A stretch of 64,000 nt of DNA, from the NCBI GenBank assembly GCA_036365455.1, contig JAWQUS010000020.1, positions 20,097,001 through 20,161,000 on the forward strand, read 5' to 3'. Positions 1 through 10,894 of this stretch are shown one piece after another (position 1 is the first letter of the stretch; every line of letters begins with the position of its first letter). The notes beneath the pieces were generated by a model. The model worked only from the letters and a program-made list of their open reading frames with translations, made no database searches and was not told the DNA's origin. The stretch is from Macrosoma leucophasiata (taxonomy: Eukaryota; Arthropoda; Insecta; Lepidoptera; Hedylidae). The position numbers and the translations under genes were made by a program.

Positions 1-945
1 CACGTCAAAAAGTTTAAGAATATTGCAGTTTAATACCGTTACCTTTTCATCTACTGAAGGTGCTTGTTCAACCACTGACCAGTCCACCAAACGAGCGTCT
101 GCATTTAATTTTTGCAAGTCTATAGCCGAGAAATTTCTTATAAAAATTGTAGCAGGTTGAGATTTTGGCGGCTTAATTTTATAACTCATGTATAATAAAT
201 CATGTTTGGAGAAACCAGGGGCTGCTAATTGACCGTAGTTAGCAACCAAATCGACAGAAGGAGTAAACATGAGATCGATCCAGGAATCATCACAACCAAT
301 ATTATGATGAGTAGGACTCAATGGAAGTAGAGAAAGGTTAGATGACTCCAAGATCGACCTCAGTCGAGAAGATCTAAAATTAATCCGTAATAAATCCGTA
401 TTAAAATCACCCATGACTATGAGATGTCTGCAGTCGGATGTTACTGAATCCAAAACGGATTCAAGAATGGAGAAATAATCGATGGTGGGCGGACAATAAA
501 CGACACCGAGAACCGCTTTTACCCCGCGAACAGAAATTTCAATAAAAATGTATTCAGGATTGCCATTATAAACAGAGGGAGAAGTAAAAAGGACATTATA
601 AGGAATGTTGCTACGCAAGTATATAGCAACACCCCCGGCTCGTTTACCTATGCGATCATTGCGAATGAGTATGAAGTTTGGTAAGCTAAACGCAGCAGAA
701 GGGAGTTCAGGTTTGAGCCAACTTTCAGAAATGAGAATTGCATGTGCACATGTATTAGAAAACATACTTAAAAGCTCCGAGTGATGTTGTGGGATGCTTT
801 GAGCATTTATGTGGCAGATATTGAAGCAACTATGGAACCGCTGTAATTCTTCGTGCAATTTAATATCTGACTGGAAAGAGTTATCGAGAGAACTATATGT
901 AGAAGAGGAATCACACGCGGAATAATATATTTCGTCGTCCGACAT
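1..945 (-). CDS. non-LTR retrotransposon endonuclease domain (partial, runs off window)
   Basis: Reading the minus strand from the ATG at 943-945, the frame stays open for 315 codons to the window edge with no stop. The product looks like the apurinic endonuclease-like domain of LINE ORF2, which nicks target DNA to prime reverse transcription. Visible motifs in order are CHINAQS (about residue 46), an ESW motif (about 81), GGVAIYLR (about 111), the GDFN box (about 192) and SWIDLMFTPS (about 235), which match the conserved Asn, Glu, Asp-Asn and Asp positions of this family. The reverse transcriptase would lie left of position 1 and is not in the window. The clade is probably Jockey/CR1-like; I cannot tell whether it is the same family as the LINE at 10192-12873. 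The absence of lesions over 945 bp is unusual here, since every other coding relic is broken. Confidence 0.85.
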   Translation of the reverse strand, partial: MSDDEIYYSACDSSSTYSSLDNSFQSDIKLHEELQRFHSCFNICHINAQSIPQHHSELLSMFSNTCAHAILISESWLKPELPSAAFSLPNFILIRNDRIGKRAGGVAIYLRSNIPYNVLFTSPSVYNGNPEYIFIEISVRGVKAVLGVVYCPPTIDYFSILESVLDSVTSDCRHLIVMGDFNTDLLRINFRSSRLRSILESSNLSLLPLSPTHHNIGCDDSWIDLMFTPSVDLVANYGQLAAPGFSKHDLLYMSYKIKPPKSQPATIFIRNFSAIDLQKLNADARLVDWSVVEQAPSVDEKVTVLNCNILKLFDV

Positions 946-1680
946 AGTAATATAAAAACTATATAGATACAGATAAATAAATAAAGATATAATAAATATA
1001 TAATAATTACCTGATAAACAATAATATGAATATATATGAAATAACAATAATCACTTGACGTCTTACTACAAACACCTGCCGGTCACTGAATACTCACAAA
1101 AAAAATAAGAAAAGACACAATGCACAATTATTACAAATATGTGTAAAACAAAACAGAGGAAAAGAAATGCAGTAAAAAAAATGCAAAAAAATGTAGTAGC
1201 CCGCATTTGCCATTATAACAAAAGAGAAAGAAAAAAAAATGTGGAAAAACAAAAAAAAAATAAAAAAAAATATGGTACAAATATCCGATCGGAATTATCT
1301 GTCATGAGGTGTCAGCTGACAGTGCGACATTACGGAACATTGACATTGACATACAAACAAAATAAAGTTAAAATATGTACATGTACGTGAAAAATAAGTA
1401 AGAAAATAAACGATCACAGTGAAGGTAGAATTAACAAATTAACTAAGACCGACAGAGACATACAATTCACAGATTGGACAATTGCTAATGGCGGATAAAC
1501 GCAAAGAAGAAAACAATTATAACCAAAAAGAAATAAAAAAAATAAAAAAGTATAGCCGTTGGTGCACCAGCTATACTTTGCAATGCATACATACTTACAA
1601 ACATGCTTCACCTATGATGTCTCTATATATTTCTTGTGCTATAGCAATGATTGATTTTAAAGGTTTCTGTCTCTGTTTCA
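946..1680. other. A-rich stretch, probably LINE 5' leader plus unassigned DNA
   Basis: Lies upstream of the endonuclease ORF. On the plus strand it is strongly A-rich (1090-1290), and it contains a lysine-rich open frame at 1139-1390 that looks like a by-product of base composition. It may hold the 5' untranslated region of the LINE. No recognisable gene. Confidence 0.4.
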
Positions 1681-1965
1681 CTGGTGGTAGAGCTCCAGTG
1701 ACGGAGCTCGCGGGCGTAGGCACCACCGCATTACCTAACATACTTGCCACTAAATGGTAGTGTTCAGCACTATCGTGTTCCGGTCAGGTGGTAATGTACG
1801 GCCCTCAAGGTCCAGCAAGGATGCATAACACCGTAGGCCTCAGGATTGGTAACGCATCTGCATTTTGACCGTGGTCTTCGTGTGGGTGTCTATAGGCTGC
1901 AGTCATCACTTAACATCAATGTGAACTGCATGCTTGTTTGCCACTTCCATTTCATAAAAAAAAAA
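1681..1965 (+). repeat. Rep-A SINE-like repeat, full-length copy
   Basis: One of the most complete copies of the commonest repeat in the window. It starts at CTGGTGGTAGAGC, passes a GC-rich head (GGAGCTCGCGGGCGTAGGC), then AATGGTAGTGTTCAGCAC and GGTGGTAATGTACGGCC, and ends GCATGCTTGTTTGCCAC followed by CATAAAAAAAAAA. The 3' poly-A fits a LINE-mobilised retroposon. The head looks vaguely like a tRNA A box, but I see no good B box, so Pol III origin is unproven. Full length is about 285 bp; other copies are listed separately. Confidence 0.8.
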
Positions 1966-2997
1966 GTTTTCGGATGAAAATTCAATATTTCAGATTCAAT
2001 ACTCAATCCTCTTATTCATAACCGATGCAGTCTGTTAAGTGATCGGACATGCTCAAAGAGAGTGGTGATGGAACTAGTTTGGCGCTTTTAAAACTTGAAA
2101 CGACGATAAAATTACATTAGGTACCTATGTCTATTTCATAACCCCTTACTTTTTAGATACATTACTAACTAGGTATATTATATTAGTTGCATTTCCAATA
2201 ATACTTACGGAGTGGCGGATCATTGAAATGATATCGCTCTACCTCCCATCACCTCACCTCACCCTTTAATGAAGTTCGAAAATCGTAAAAGTTTGAAACA
2301 ATATCAGACTTTCTACAAAATCTGAAAACATAATCTTTTACTTTCACTATGCAATAGCTCGAAGTTTGACACGATGTAGTCCACACAGAAGTTATAAATA
2401 ACCATATTTGAATACTCATTTGGGGCTATGCGTAATGCTTATTAGCAAATTCTATTATTTCCAAGTGATTAAATGATTTTTTGAGTTAAGCGCAAAATCC
2501 TCTTTGCTAACTAAGCTGGCTTATCCGCCGCGTAGTTATTCGGCACGAGACAATTAGTGCGTTATTAATCATACCCACACGCCTACGATTACACTGGTTA
2601 TGTTTCTAAAGCCTAATTCGTTCTCATTAAGAATTGTTCGACAAACATCAAGACTGGTGGTTTAAATTACTTTAATTAAACGAATTAGATAGCAAATAGC
2701 ATGCAGTTCTCTTTGATAGTAACTTCTAGAAGTCATAGACATTTACGAAATGTAAAAGCCTTGAAGTCGATGAGCGATTGATGATTTCTGAAGCTAAGAT
2801 TTTAGCATTTTATGATTTAGCGACTAAAACACACACCAGTCATTCTGGCGACAAGAGGCGACTGACATCACCGCATATAAAACCTCGGTCCCTAGTAAAA
2901 CTAGACTAGGTTTTGGTCAAATAAATTATATATATAATTATATTATATTATACCCTGTTCAACAATTCAGTAGGTTTCAGCAGAATTTATAAACGTA
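1966..2997. other. unassigned AT-rich DNA
   Basis: No coding, RNA or clear repeat signal. Short AT-rich runs occur near 2925-2955. Confidence 0.4.
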
Positions 2998-3298
2998 ACT
3001 TCACGCCTGTAATCCCCGAAGGGGTAGACAGAGGTAAATGCATGCATTCAAGCATACATGCAAGCACCCACGATTCGCCGGTTACGTTTTTGGCCCATGT
3101 AACAGGTGGCGAGCCTGTTGACATCTCCGGGCACATTACCAAACTTCGAGGTACCTACTGGGAAATCTCCAGAAAATTGAAAAATCCCAATAGAACCAGA
3201 GATAAAGGACTTTACACCATTATCTCCGATAACCCCCTACCCGGGAATCGAACCCAGGACCTCAGCGTAGTAGTAGTGGCCAAACGGGCAGAATTTAT
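2998..3298 (-). repeat. Rep-B SINE with tRNA-type B box
   Basis: On the minus strand a good Pol III B box, GGTTCGATTCCCGG, lies at about 3240-3256 near the head (right end). It is followed by a ~170-bp body and a tail reading CTACCCCTTCGGGG and GGCGTGAAGTTACG at 2998-3035. That tail resembles the 3' end of the LINE-C fragments at 6745-6985 and 60650-60720, so the SINE may use that LINE's machinery. An A box is not clear. Another copy is at 18601-18812, and fragments are at 7316-7365 and 19505-19560. Confidence 0.7.
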
Positions 3299-3894
3299 GA
3301 TTCTAGATTTGGCCAAAATCGTCATTTCTAAAGAAGTTTGTCTAAAAAATGTCTTTATGTGCGATTTTTCATCACCAAAATTACGTTTAAAGATAAACTT
3401 AAGAGTCGTGATTTCACCGCATTCGCGTGGCGTCTAATGGACTGGCATAAAACTTTCAGCGGCTCACGCCATGCACGGCGACCGGCACGAAATGTCAGTC
3501 CATAGGTCGCAACGGTACCCTCGAAATGGGTCAGAATGTGATTATCAAATGTCAACTGGCTCTCAACGGTAATTTGTCATTTATTATAGACGCACGTCAA
3601 TTGCCTCGGGCTAGACAGTGGTTGACTGAATTTCTCATAGCAAACACATTTTTGATCAAAATTCGATAGGATTGCATCCTGCTTGATTAACTGTAACGAA
3701 CTTATATCATAAGTTCGTAGACTCTTTAAATTACACTTGCGATTTTATGCATTACTTTCATTTTGTATGCCACAAAACTGAAAACTGTTTCCGTCAATGA
3801 CAATCAAAAGCAAAATTCCCCTTATTATCTTATTTAGTAACAAGCTGCCCCAGAAATCCCGTTCTTTTGTGTGAAAAAGATTCACAGACAAGAA
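3299..3894. other. unassigned DNA
   Basis: No gene recognised. A short imperfect inverted repeat (ATGGACTGGCAT against ATGTCAGTCCAT) spans 3437-3508. Confidence 0.35.
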
Positions 3895-4470
3895 AGGGCA
3901 CCTGATGAAAAGTGATCACCGTCGCCTATAAGCATTAGCAACACCAGGGGGGGTTGCTAACGCGCAGCATGCCCCGGAGAACTCTTTTGATGCCAGATTT
4001 GTAGAACCCTATATTGTAGCGCTGAAGGAACACCTCAGAGGGTAGTTTGTTTCTCAATTTGCACCGTTGAGAACTGCCAAGTGTCCAGTTCCGGCGGGTA
4101 GTGCGGTGTATGAAAAGAGACGGTGGTGCCTTGTGAAATAGTTCAGCAGAGCACTCACCGTTGTAGAGACGATAAAAGACGCACAAACTCCAAAATCTAC
4201 GCGTAGGCTCAACTTACACAAGTAAGTCCTGGGTTGTTACACGAACGGGGCGCGTCTCTGTTAGGAGTCAAGTAAACCAAGCTCGTGTTTGGGCAAATAC
4301 CAGCTTTTTAGGCCACATATGAGAGCAGTATTCCTTCTAGACGGAGCCGCACACTTGAAGTACAGCCTCGCATCTCGCATCGCATTGTTAAGCATCCCTA
4401 GCTTTTTGGATGCCAAGTTGGTCTTACACTCATGCTCAGTGAGATTCCCGAATTGCATTTCCTTCGTTAA
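3895..4470 (-). mobile_element. LINE-B ORF2 C-terminal fragment, decayed
   Basis: Minus-strand translations spread over more than one frame match the C-terminal end of a CR1/Jockey-group reverse transcriptase ORF: ASKKLGMLNNA (about 4390-4430), then FYRLYNGECSAELF and HRTTRR, then LPSEVFLQRYNIGF (about 4010-4050), then the 3' tail with GTCGCCTATAAGCATT at 3918-3935. Frame changes and stops show it is dead. It is 5'-truncated and belongs to the same family as 7415-7815, 13567-13625, 40545-40680 and 46478-46690. Confidence 0.75.
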
Positions 4471-5208
4471 ATCAACAATACTCTTACCACCAGTCAGTGA
4501 AGTGCCCTGGAACCGTAGCGCTTTAATGATTGTGGCTTTTTAGCAGAGAACGCGCAGACTTCTATTCTCGGGTGGTTAGATTCTTCTTAGGCAATTTCGT
4601 TATTTCAGCTGAAGTATACGCTGCCCTACCTTGCCCTGTAATCAAATAATTTATTCAGTAAATTTGAATTTGTTGGGAGACCTAACTGCTAGGACTGCAG
4701 AAGAAAGAATTGTGTGGACATACATTTATATAAGCCTGAAATAACTGTTTTACTCGTACAATGAACAACAACTTGAAATAGGTAGCCATAGTTTAAAAAT
4801 CCGGAGTTTTAACTGCTCAGCTCCCATATTTCTTTACCTTGAAGTACAAATTCAGGTCTCTAATAATTTAACCTAACGTAGCACAGTCCCATTTGAATCT
4901 AAAAGGATCGAGTTCAGAGCGTTCGTGACGGCAGGGCTTAGTGGTTTTCGTCACGAAACCTTAGAGTGTATTCAGACATGAAATGTCACGGTTGGTGATA
5001 TTAAATTTTCTTCTTTGCCGACCCTATATTTTTACCTATTCACTTCAAAAACAATTCAACGGTACTTTATACCTATGTCATACTTACGGCTGGAGTTTGC
5101 TTTGGAGTTGAATTTATAACAGCATTCAAGGCTGAATAGTTCTTCTTTTACCTTGATTACTGTTGGTAAAATTTTGAATATGTATTGTATTATACAATGT
5201 GTCCCAGG
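4471..5208. other. unassigned DNA
   Basis: No coding or repeat signal that I can support. Confidence 0.35.
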
Positions 5209-5520
5209 CAGTGGTGGATTTACCAGCAGGCTGAGTAGGCTGGAGCCTAGGGCGGCAAATTTTAAGGGGCGGCAGAATTAGTACATATTTTTTTTTATTT
5301 CTATTTACAAAATTACTGTTAAAATTATCAAGGCTCAGATCATAGTTCCCAATTAATCTAACCATAGAAAAAAAGTTGCTTACATCAGCTTCAGGATAAT
5401 GAAGCATAAAACAGAAAGTTGAAATTTTATTGATAGAAAATATAAATAATAATATAAAATTGATATGATAGTAAACTACGATATCAAAATATAGGGGCGG
5501 CAAATAGCGCTTAGTTCTTA
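5209..5520. mobile_element. hAT-type non-autonomous element, left end
   Basis: Starts with CAGTGGTGGATTTACC at 5209, a typical hAT terminal motif, followed by GGCTGGAGCCTAGGGCGGC and GGGGCGGCA. The motif GGGGCGGCAAA recurs near 5494. A matching right terminal repeat (ending in CCACTG) is not visible, so the element is truncated or its end has diverged. No transposase was recognised. Confidence 0.5.
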
Positions 5521-5987
5521 GTTTTTTTTTTCAAATAATAATATGTTGTAAAAATATTTAGATGGTTTAATGACATTTATTTTCACCAATAGGATCAGTA
5601 TTTTTATTTAATTTCGTGTCGTCTTGTATCTCAAACACTTATTTTTTTATGAAATTTGGAAAAATTAAGCCTTTAAAGCTTATAGCTTGCTTATAATAAT
5701 GTTCTTTAAGCCGTTAGAATTAATTCTGTTTTTGAGGAAGAAATTGTAGCATAACTAATCCAAATATTGAGTAAGTAAACCATTTTTTTAACTAAAATGT
5801 TCACTATAATGAAGTAATTTATAGAACAACGAAAATTTACGTTTTGAAACCGCAATTTAAGAATTGGACACATGCTCCAATTAGCAAATGGTGGGTATTT
5901 GGCCGAACAAAAGATCAGAAGCGTATTGCGTGCGCTTTCTAGCGATCGCGTGACCGTCCGTATGCCGTTCGCGTGTCGCCGCGCTAA

Positions 5988-6591
5988 CGCAACGTCGGCA
6001 CGGAACCCACGAGTTACGCTGATCGGATGCCCGATGCCATGCATGCAGGCAAAGACATTATAAGAAATAGTTCGACAATGCAAAAGTTAACTATAAAATT
6101 TGTGTGGCAAACAAGCATACAGTTCACATTGATGATATGTGAATACTGTAGCCTATATATAAGCCTATATAACCTCCAAGAAGATAAACACCAGAAAATT
6201 AAATCTAGGCTCCTCGTTAGTTCTAGTTTAGCTAGTCAGTTAGCTACAAGTAGATTAGGTAATGCGGTGGTGCCTTCTACCGCAAGCTCTGTAGCTCTAC
6301 CACTAGTAAAAATTGCTGTCTTACGTGGCCCGCAAGGCAAAGAAAAAATCAAACACGGATAAAAGCGATTCAGCTAGACGGTCGCTTCGCAGATCCCAGC
6401 GTCGTCTGAAAGGTACTAGCGGCCGTGCATATTGTCGCTCCTATTCTTATAATGTCTTTGCATACAGCCTTAATGGTCGCCTAGCGGAAATGATGTATGA
6501 AGTTGGTGTAATTGCCGATGAAAGATTCCGTTTGGCCGCCCGCGATCGTAAAGATGTTGGAGTTACACGTGTTCGTAATTACAACGTGTAG
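5988..6591 (+). pseudogene. unrecognised reading frame split by a Rep-A insertion
   Basis: I do not recognise the product. The plus-strand frame opens after a TAA at 5985-5987 and runs through possible starts at 6027 and 6078 to position 6100, where a Rep-A copy (6101-6314) interrupts it. After the repeat it resumes in the same frame at 6313 and ends at TAG 6589-6591. Removing the repeat plus one copy of the AAAATT duplication leaves one open frame. The part after the insertion is basic at first (KAKKK, ARRSLRRSQRRLK) and later more neutral (NGRLAEMMYEVG, GVTRVRNYNV), with base and codon use much less AT-biased than the surroundings. It could be a small basic nuclear protein, an exon, or a chance frame. 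Confidence 0.4.
6101..6314 (-). repeat. Rep-A copy inserted in reading frame
   Basis: Begins GTGTGGCAAACAAGCATAC (3' end) and ends at GGTGGTGCC ... CTCTACCACTAG (5' end, 6265-6306); the middle is diverged or replaced. It is flanked by AAAATT at 6095-6100 and 6309-6314, a plausible target duplication. Confidence 0.6.
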
Positions 6592-6744
6592 AAAACATTT
6601 TTGTTGGCCTGGAACAACGTGATTTAAAATATATGAATTGTGGCGGTCAGTATGAGAAAATTTTAAACTGTTTAGATACACCAAGTAGCACGTTGGTAAA
6701 CTGTTTTATATTTAAGTTATAGGTATATAATGTGTTATGTGTTT

Positions 6745-6985
6745 TTTACAATACAATGCGAATGTGGATGGTTGCAGAGACCCAGGGAGACCAAGACTGA
6801 CCTACCATGACCAAATATGTCGAGTTCTGTCTGATGGTGGGGTCAAAAGTCTTAGGAATCGGCGTGCATGTATGAAGAGAATGATAAAGGTAGACATGGC
6901 ACGAGAGGTTTGTCAGGACCGGGATATCTGGCGCTCTACACTCTCTGCCTACCCCGTTAGGGACCTGGTGTGAAGATGCATAATG
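6745..6985 (+). mobile_element. LINE-C (RTE-like) ORF end and 3' tail
   Basis: A plus-strand frame reads GRPRLTYHDQI, RNRRACMKRM and CQDRDIWRSTLSAYPVRDL. This is the kind of C-terminal segment seen at the end of RTE-like non-LTR retrotransposon ORFs. The end CTCTCTGCCTACCCC, then GACCTGGTGTGAAGAT, is shared with fragments at 17145-17270, 47751-47815 (minus) and 60650-60720. It is 5'-truncated and non-functional. Confidence 0.65.
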
Positions 6986-7002
6986 TGTTTTATATTCCAA
7001 TT

Positions 7003-7183
7003 TTTTTTTTTTTTTATGTAATTGAAGTGGCAAACAAGCATGCAGTTCACATTGATGTTAAGTGATGACTGCAGCCTATAGACACCCACACAAAGACCAA
7101 GGTCAAAATGCAAATGCGTTACCACTCCTGAGGCCTAAGGTGTTATGCCTCTGTGCCGGAAATTACAGGGCCGTAAATATAAC
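7003..7183 (-). repeat. Rep-A copy, 5'-truncated
   Basis: Poly-T at 7003-7016 (the poly-A tail of a minus-strand copy), then GTGGCAAACAAGCATGC, GATGACTGCAGCC and GGAAATTACAGGGCCGTA. It breaks off at about 7183, as expected of a 5'-truncated retroposon. Confidence 0.75.
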
Positions 7184-7315
7184 TTCAAACAAAGAATGTG
7201 CTATTAATAGTACGCTAGGTCGCTAGTTTAACTTGTAGGTAAGTAAATGGTTTTGACGTACGTACAGGACCTGTATTTTTTGTTGTTGTTGTGCATAACA
7301 ATTCTGCATTCCCCA

Positions 7316-7365
7316 TAGGTTGCGAGCCTATTGACATACCCATCTATACCCACATAGTATTCTAG
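7316..7365 (-). repeat. Rep-B fragment (short)
   Basis: AGGTTGCGAGCCTATTGACAT matches the Rep-B body (compare GGTGGCGAGCCTGTTGACAT at 3105-3124). Only about 50 bp are recognisable. Confidence 0.4.
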
Positions 7366-7414
7366 TAGTTATAATAATTAAGAAATGCAATTGTTAGTTA
7401 AAATTTCAAATAGT

Positions 7415-7815
7415 AGTTCTCTTCAGCCTCTTGTGCGTGTTGTACCGTCTCTACAATGGTGAGTGCTCTGCTGAACTGTTTGACATGGTGCTACCATCTA
7501 TTTTCCTACACCGTACTACCCGCCGAAGAGAGAAGTTCCACCCACACCGACTGGATACCTGGCAGTGCTCAACGGTGCGGTTTTCACTTTCGTTCCTGCC
7601 CAGAACGTGTAAATTGTGGAACGAACTTCCCTCTGAGGTGTTCCCTAGGTGCTACAATATGGGGTTCTTCAAAGATGGCGTCAAAAGAGTCCTTCAGGGC
7701 TGGCAGCGCGTTGGCAACTCCCCTGGTGTTGCAAATGTTCATAGGCGACGGTGACCACTTTCCATCAGGTGGCCCGTTTGCTTGTCTGTCAACCTTCAGA
7801 CAAAAAAAAGCCCGA
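7415..7815 (+). mobile_element. LINE-B ORF2 C-terminus and 3' end
   Basis: The frame 7431-7754 encodes a CR1/Jockey-group LINE C-terminus: LYRLYNGECSAELF, then HRTTRRREKFHPHRLD, then LPRTCKLWNELPSEVFPR, then FFKDGVKRVL. The tail GCGACGGTGACCACTTTCCA and GGTGGCCCGTTTG (about 7744-7775) recurs in other LINE-B fragments. The rest of ORF2 is missing, so this is a 5'-truncated copy. It is the best preserved LINE-B copy here. Confidence 0.75.
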
Positions 7816-8521
7816 AACAGGTTTTACCTAGTTCGGGCAAACATGACATTTTTGTCCTAATAAGTATTAAGATATACCTATTTTAATTGTTTGAATTTAT
7901 TTTTCTAGTAAATAACTATTTATTTATATTATACAAAAACATTGCTACAGTAAAAATAAATCTGCGTAGGTACTTACCAAAAAGTACTACCGCCAGTGAC
8001 CGACAATTCGTCATATCTATCAACTTTAACATATTTATGGATAAATAAAATAAAAATAATAATCCCAATTATTTTTAATCCGGATTAATTTTTATTGAAA
8101 TATTTAATTGAACTGAACGTTAAAGAAGATGATGTTTTGGCGCAAGGCCATAATACCTATATGTAAAATTATATTTGACTTTCCTTAATCCATCTTGGCT
8201 TTATATCTATACTGTGCTTTATATTACTAATTATTTTTCCTAGGGCTACACCAATAATATGGATATAGGTAAAACGCATTTTAATATAATCATACAATTT
8301 AATCTGTCACGGTGACCATTTCCTGTCCTATATTGGGTAAATATTTTGAAGCGACTAATTAAAATTACGTTAAATACGAAAATAACTCATATCATTAGTT
8401 TTAATGACTGAAATAAATGACTGCATAGCTAGGTATCTGTTAGGTGTACGATAAGTTACAATTATATTGGTGCATTTTATTTGAATTTGTGCATCGTAAT
8501 TTCGTAATAGAAGTGTCACAA
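7816..8521. other. unassigned AT-rich DNA
   Basis: No gene or repeat recognised. Confidence 0.35.
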
Positions 8522-9176
8522 GCATGCAGTCACAAGCGTGCAAAAATATTGAGTTTGAAGGTGTAAAAATATATAACAAATTGCCAACAGAGATAAAAGA
8601 GGCAAAATCACTTTACAGTTTCAAAAGACAACTTAAAAAGTATGTTTTAGACTCAATATGAAAATAATAACTAAAATATATTTGTTTAATTAGTTGTGAA
8701 ATATAGGTATAAAAAAATACTGTAGGCACAATAATTAATAAAATTAAATAAATAAGTCAGCATGTCAGTTAATATTAAATGGTCAACATTATACGCTTAA
8801 ATACTTTAAGTTGGTATAATATATTAACTGCTAAAAACTTTATAAGTATATATATATATATTCTTATAATTAATCCAAATTAACTTAAAATCCCAACACA
8901 TCTGCAAATTTTCCACTAAATGTAAATAGACATATCTAGTATTAAACTACGCTCAGCGCACTTTATATCTGTGGTTGCTCGATCAAGTACGCAAAACTGT
9001 CGACAATTGTTATTGTATTATTTTAAATGTACCCGAAATCAAAATAATATTTGTTTGTAACCGATAGAAATGTTAATAATTGTATACTCATCATGTTTTT
9101 TGTTTTACATGTTAGAAGTTTTTTCTCAGTAAGTGAATTGATGTAATTCTTTTGAGAAAATAAAAGTTCTTAAACC
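8522..9176 (+). mobile_element. LINE fragment: short ORF2 C-terminus and 3' UTR
   Basis: Codons ending at TGA 8659-8661 read FEGVKIYNKLPTEIKEAK and SLYSFKRQLKKYVLDSI, a C-terminal pattern common in CR1/Jockey-group reverse transcriptases. The next ~500 bp of AT-rich DNA up to GAGAAAATAAAAGTTC at about 9155 may be its 3' UTR. It differs from LINE-A and LINE-B. The upstream boundary is uncertain. Confidence 0.5.
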
Positions 9177-9183
9177 ACAAACC

Positions 9184-9378
9184 ACATGCAGTTCACATTG
9201 ATGTTAAGTGATGTCTGCAGCCTATAGACACCCACACAAAGACCAAGGTCAAAATGCAGATGCGTTACCACTCCTGAGGCCTAAGGTGTTATGCATCTGT
9301 GCCGGAAATTACAGGGTCGTATATTACCACCTGACCTGAACACGATAGTGCTGAACACACTACGATTTAACGGCAAGT
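9184..9378 (-). repeat. Rep-A copy
   Basis: CATGCAGTTCACATTGATG, CCTGAGGCCTAAGGTG and GAACACGATAGTGCTGAAC in the usual order; truncated at both ends. Confidence 0.75.
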
Positions 9379-9409
9379 ATAATGAAATATTTCTTTTATT
9401 TTTGTGATG

Positions 9410-9680
9410 GTGGTGGCAAACAAGCATGCAGCTCACATGGATGTTAAGTGACGACTGCAGCGGCACAATAACCAGAGGTCAAAATGCAGATGTGTTGCGA
9501 CCCCTGAGGACGATCTTTTGCCTCTGTGACAGTTATTACGGGCCCATACATTACCATCTAACCGGTACACGATAGTGCTGAACACTACCATTTGGTGGCA
9601 GATAGATTATATAACCTATCTGCCGCTGCCGCCTACGCCCGCGATCGCTCCGTCACTAGAACTCTACCACCATTAAAAAC
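9410..9680 (-). repeat. Rep-A copy, near full length
   Basis: Runs from GTGGTGGCAAACAAGCATGC to ACTCTACCACCATT. It carries a small snap-back at 9597-9624 (GGCAGATAG paired with CTATCTGCC) that other copies lack. Confidence 0.75.
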
Positions 9681-9899
9681 CAATATCTTAACTGACATAA
9701 AGCAACAATTAGGTTCAATTTTAAGACAGTCAAGTCTTCATTAAGCCACTAGATATGATGAACGACTATAATGACGATTGTAGCGTGCGGTCACGCAAAA
9801 CATCGTGCCGCACGTCATACCAGCGCCATGCTCCCATTCTATTCACAGATAACAGCCATGAGTTTCTAAGCTGGCTGGTAATCAGGGTGTTAATATCTA

Positions 9900-9966
9900 A
9901 AAAAAATATCTAACCTGTTTTCTACTAAATGGTAATTTTCAGCGCAACCTTCTCCGGCCAGGTAGT
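9900..9966 (+). repeat. Rep-A fragment
   Basis: CTACTAAATGGTAATTTTCA and TCCGGCCAGGTAGTA match the middle of plus-oriented Rep-A. The poly-T of the next, minus-oriented copy cuts it off. Confidence 0.5.
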
Positions 9967-10191
9967 ATTTTTTTTATATTACGGAACTGGCAAACAAGCA
10001 TGCAGTTCACATTGATGTTAAGTGATGACTGCAGCCTATAGACACCCACACAAAGACCGAGGTCAAAATGCAGATGCGTTAACACTCCTGAGGCCTAAGG
10101 TGTTATGCCTCTGTGCCGGAAATTACAGGGCCGTACATTACCACCTGACCGGAACACGATAGTGCTGAACACTACCATTTAGCGGCAAGTA
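9967..10191 (-). repeat. Rep-A copy, left half (split by LINE)
   Basis: Poly-T, then ACTGGCAAACAAGCATGC through to ACTACCATTTAGCGGCAAGTA. The repeat stops where the LINE tail starts and resumes at 12874. Uninterrupted copies (for example 48148-48440) show the two halves were contiguous. Confidence 0.85.
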
Positions 10192-10894
10192 GAATAGAAT
10201 AGAATAGAAAATATTTTATTTCGAATAGATCTTTACAGATACTTTCAAAACGTCAATAAATCATAAACTACCTAGAGCGAATAACCATTACATATAGTAA
10301 AAGCAAAATCATATATTAATAGTAAATTAAAAATTAAAATTTAAACTATTTGGTTAAAACATAATAATCATTAAATTTTTCAATTCCTTCAATGATAATA
10401 AATGAAGAAAAAGAAAAACTTATTCGTCAAGATCAATGTTATTCACTTAGCAGAGTTCCAAGTGCAGTCACTACTGAGAAGAACTCCGCTACCCAACAAA
10501 CTCAGTAAGAGCTCTTTTAAATGAAAGCTTAAATCTAGTACAGATTATCGTGAAAAATCAAATAATGTCAACGTCCATAGCATAGATGCAAATAAACTGC
10601 TATCTACTAAATGTGATGTAGCCCCTGCAAACCAGAACAGACCAGTCCCCACCAACAGCACCCGTTCACGAGTATGACGCATGTGACAGCCATTGCCCTC
10701 CTCGACCATTTTAGAGGGAAGTGAGCAACCCGCCACACGACGCCGCCAAAGGCAAAGACATTTAAGCGTGCATGACTGTTCCGGATATGCATAGGGAAAA
10801 ATAAAAGATGGAATTCATTTTCAGCCAGGGCATTCACATTATTCAACCCTTAACAATAGTAGATACTAATTACTGAATACACGAAATCACAGTA

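Noticed and set aside
1139..1390. Lysine-rich 83-codon frame
   Set aside because: It follows from A-rich sequence; no conserved pattern.
5126..5503. 125-codon minus frame over the hAT-like end
   Set aside because: AT-rich translation with no transposase motif; it overlaps the terminal sequence.
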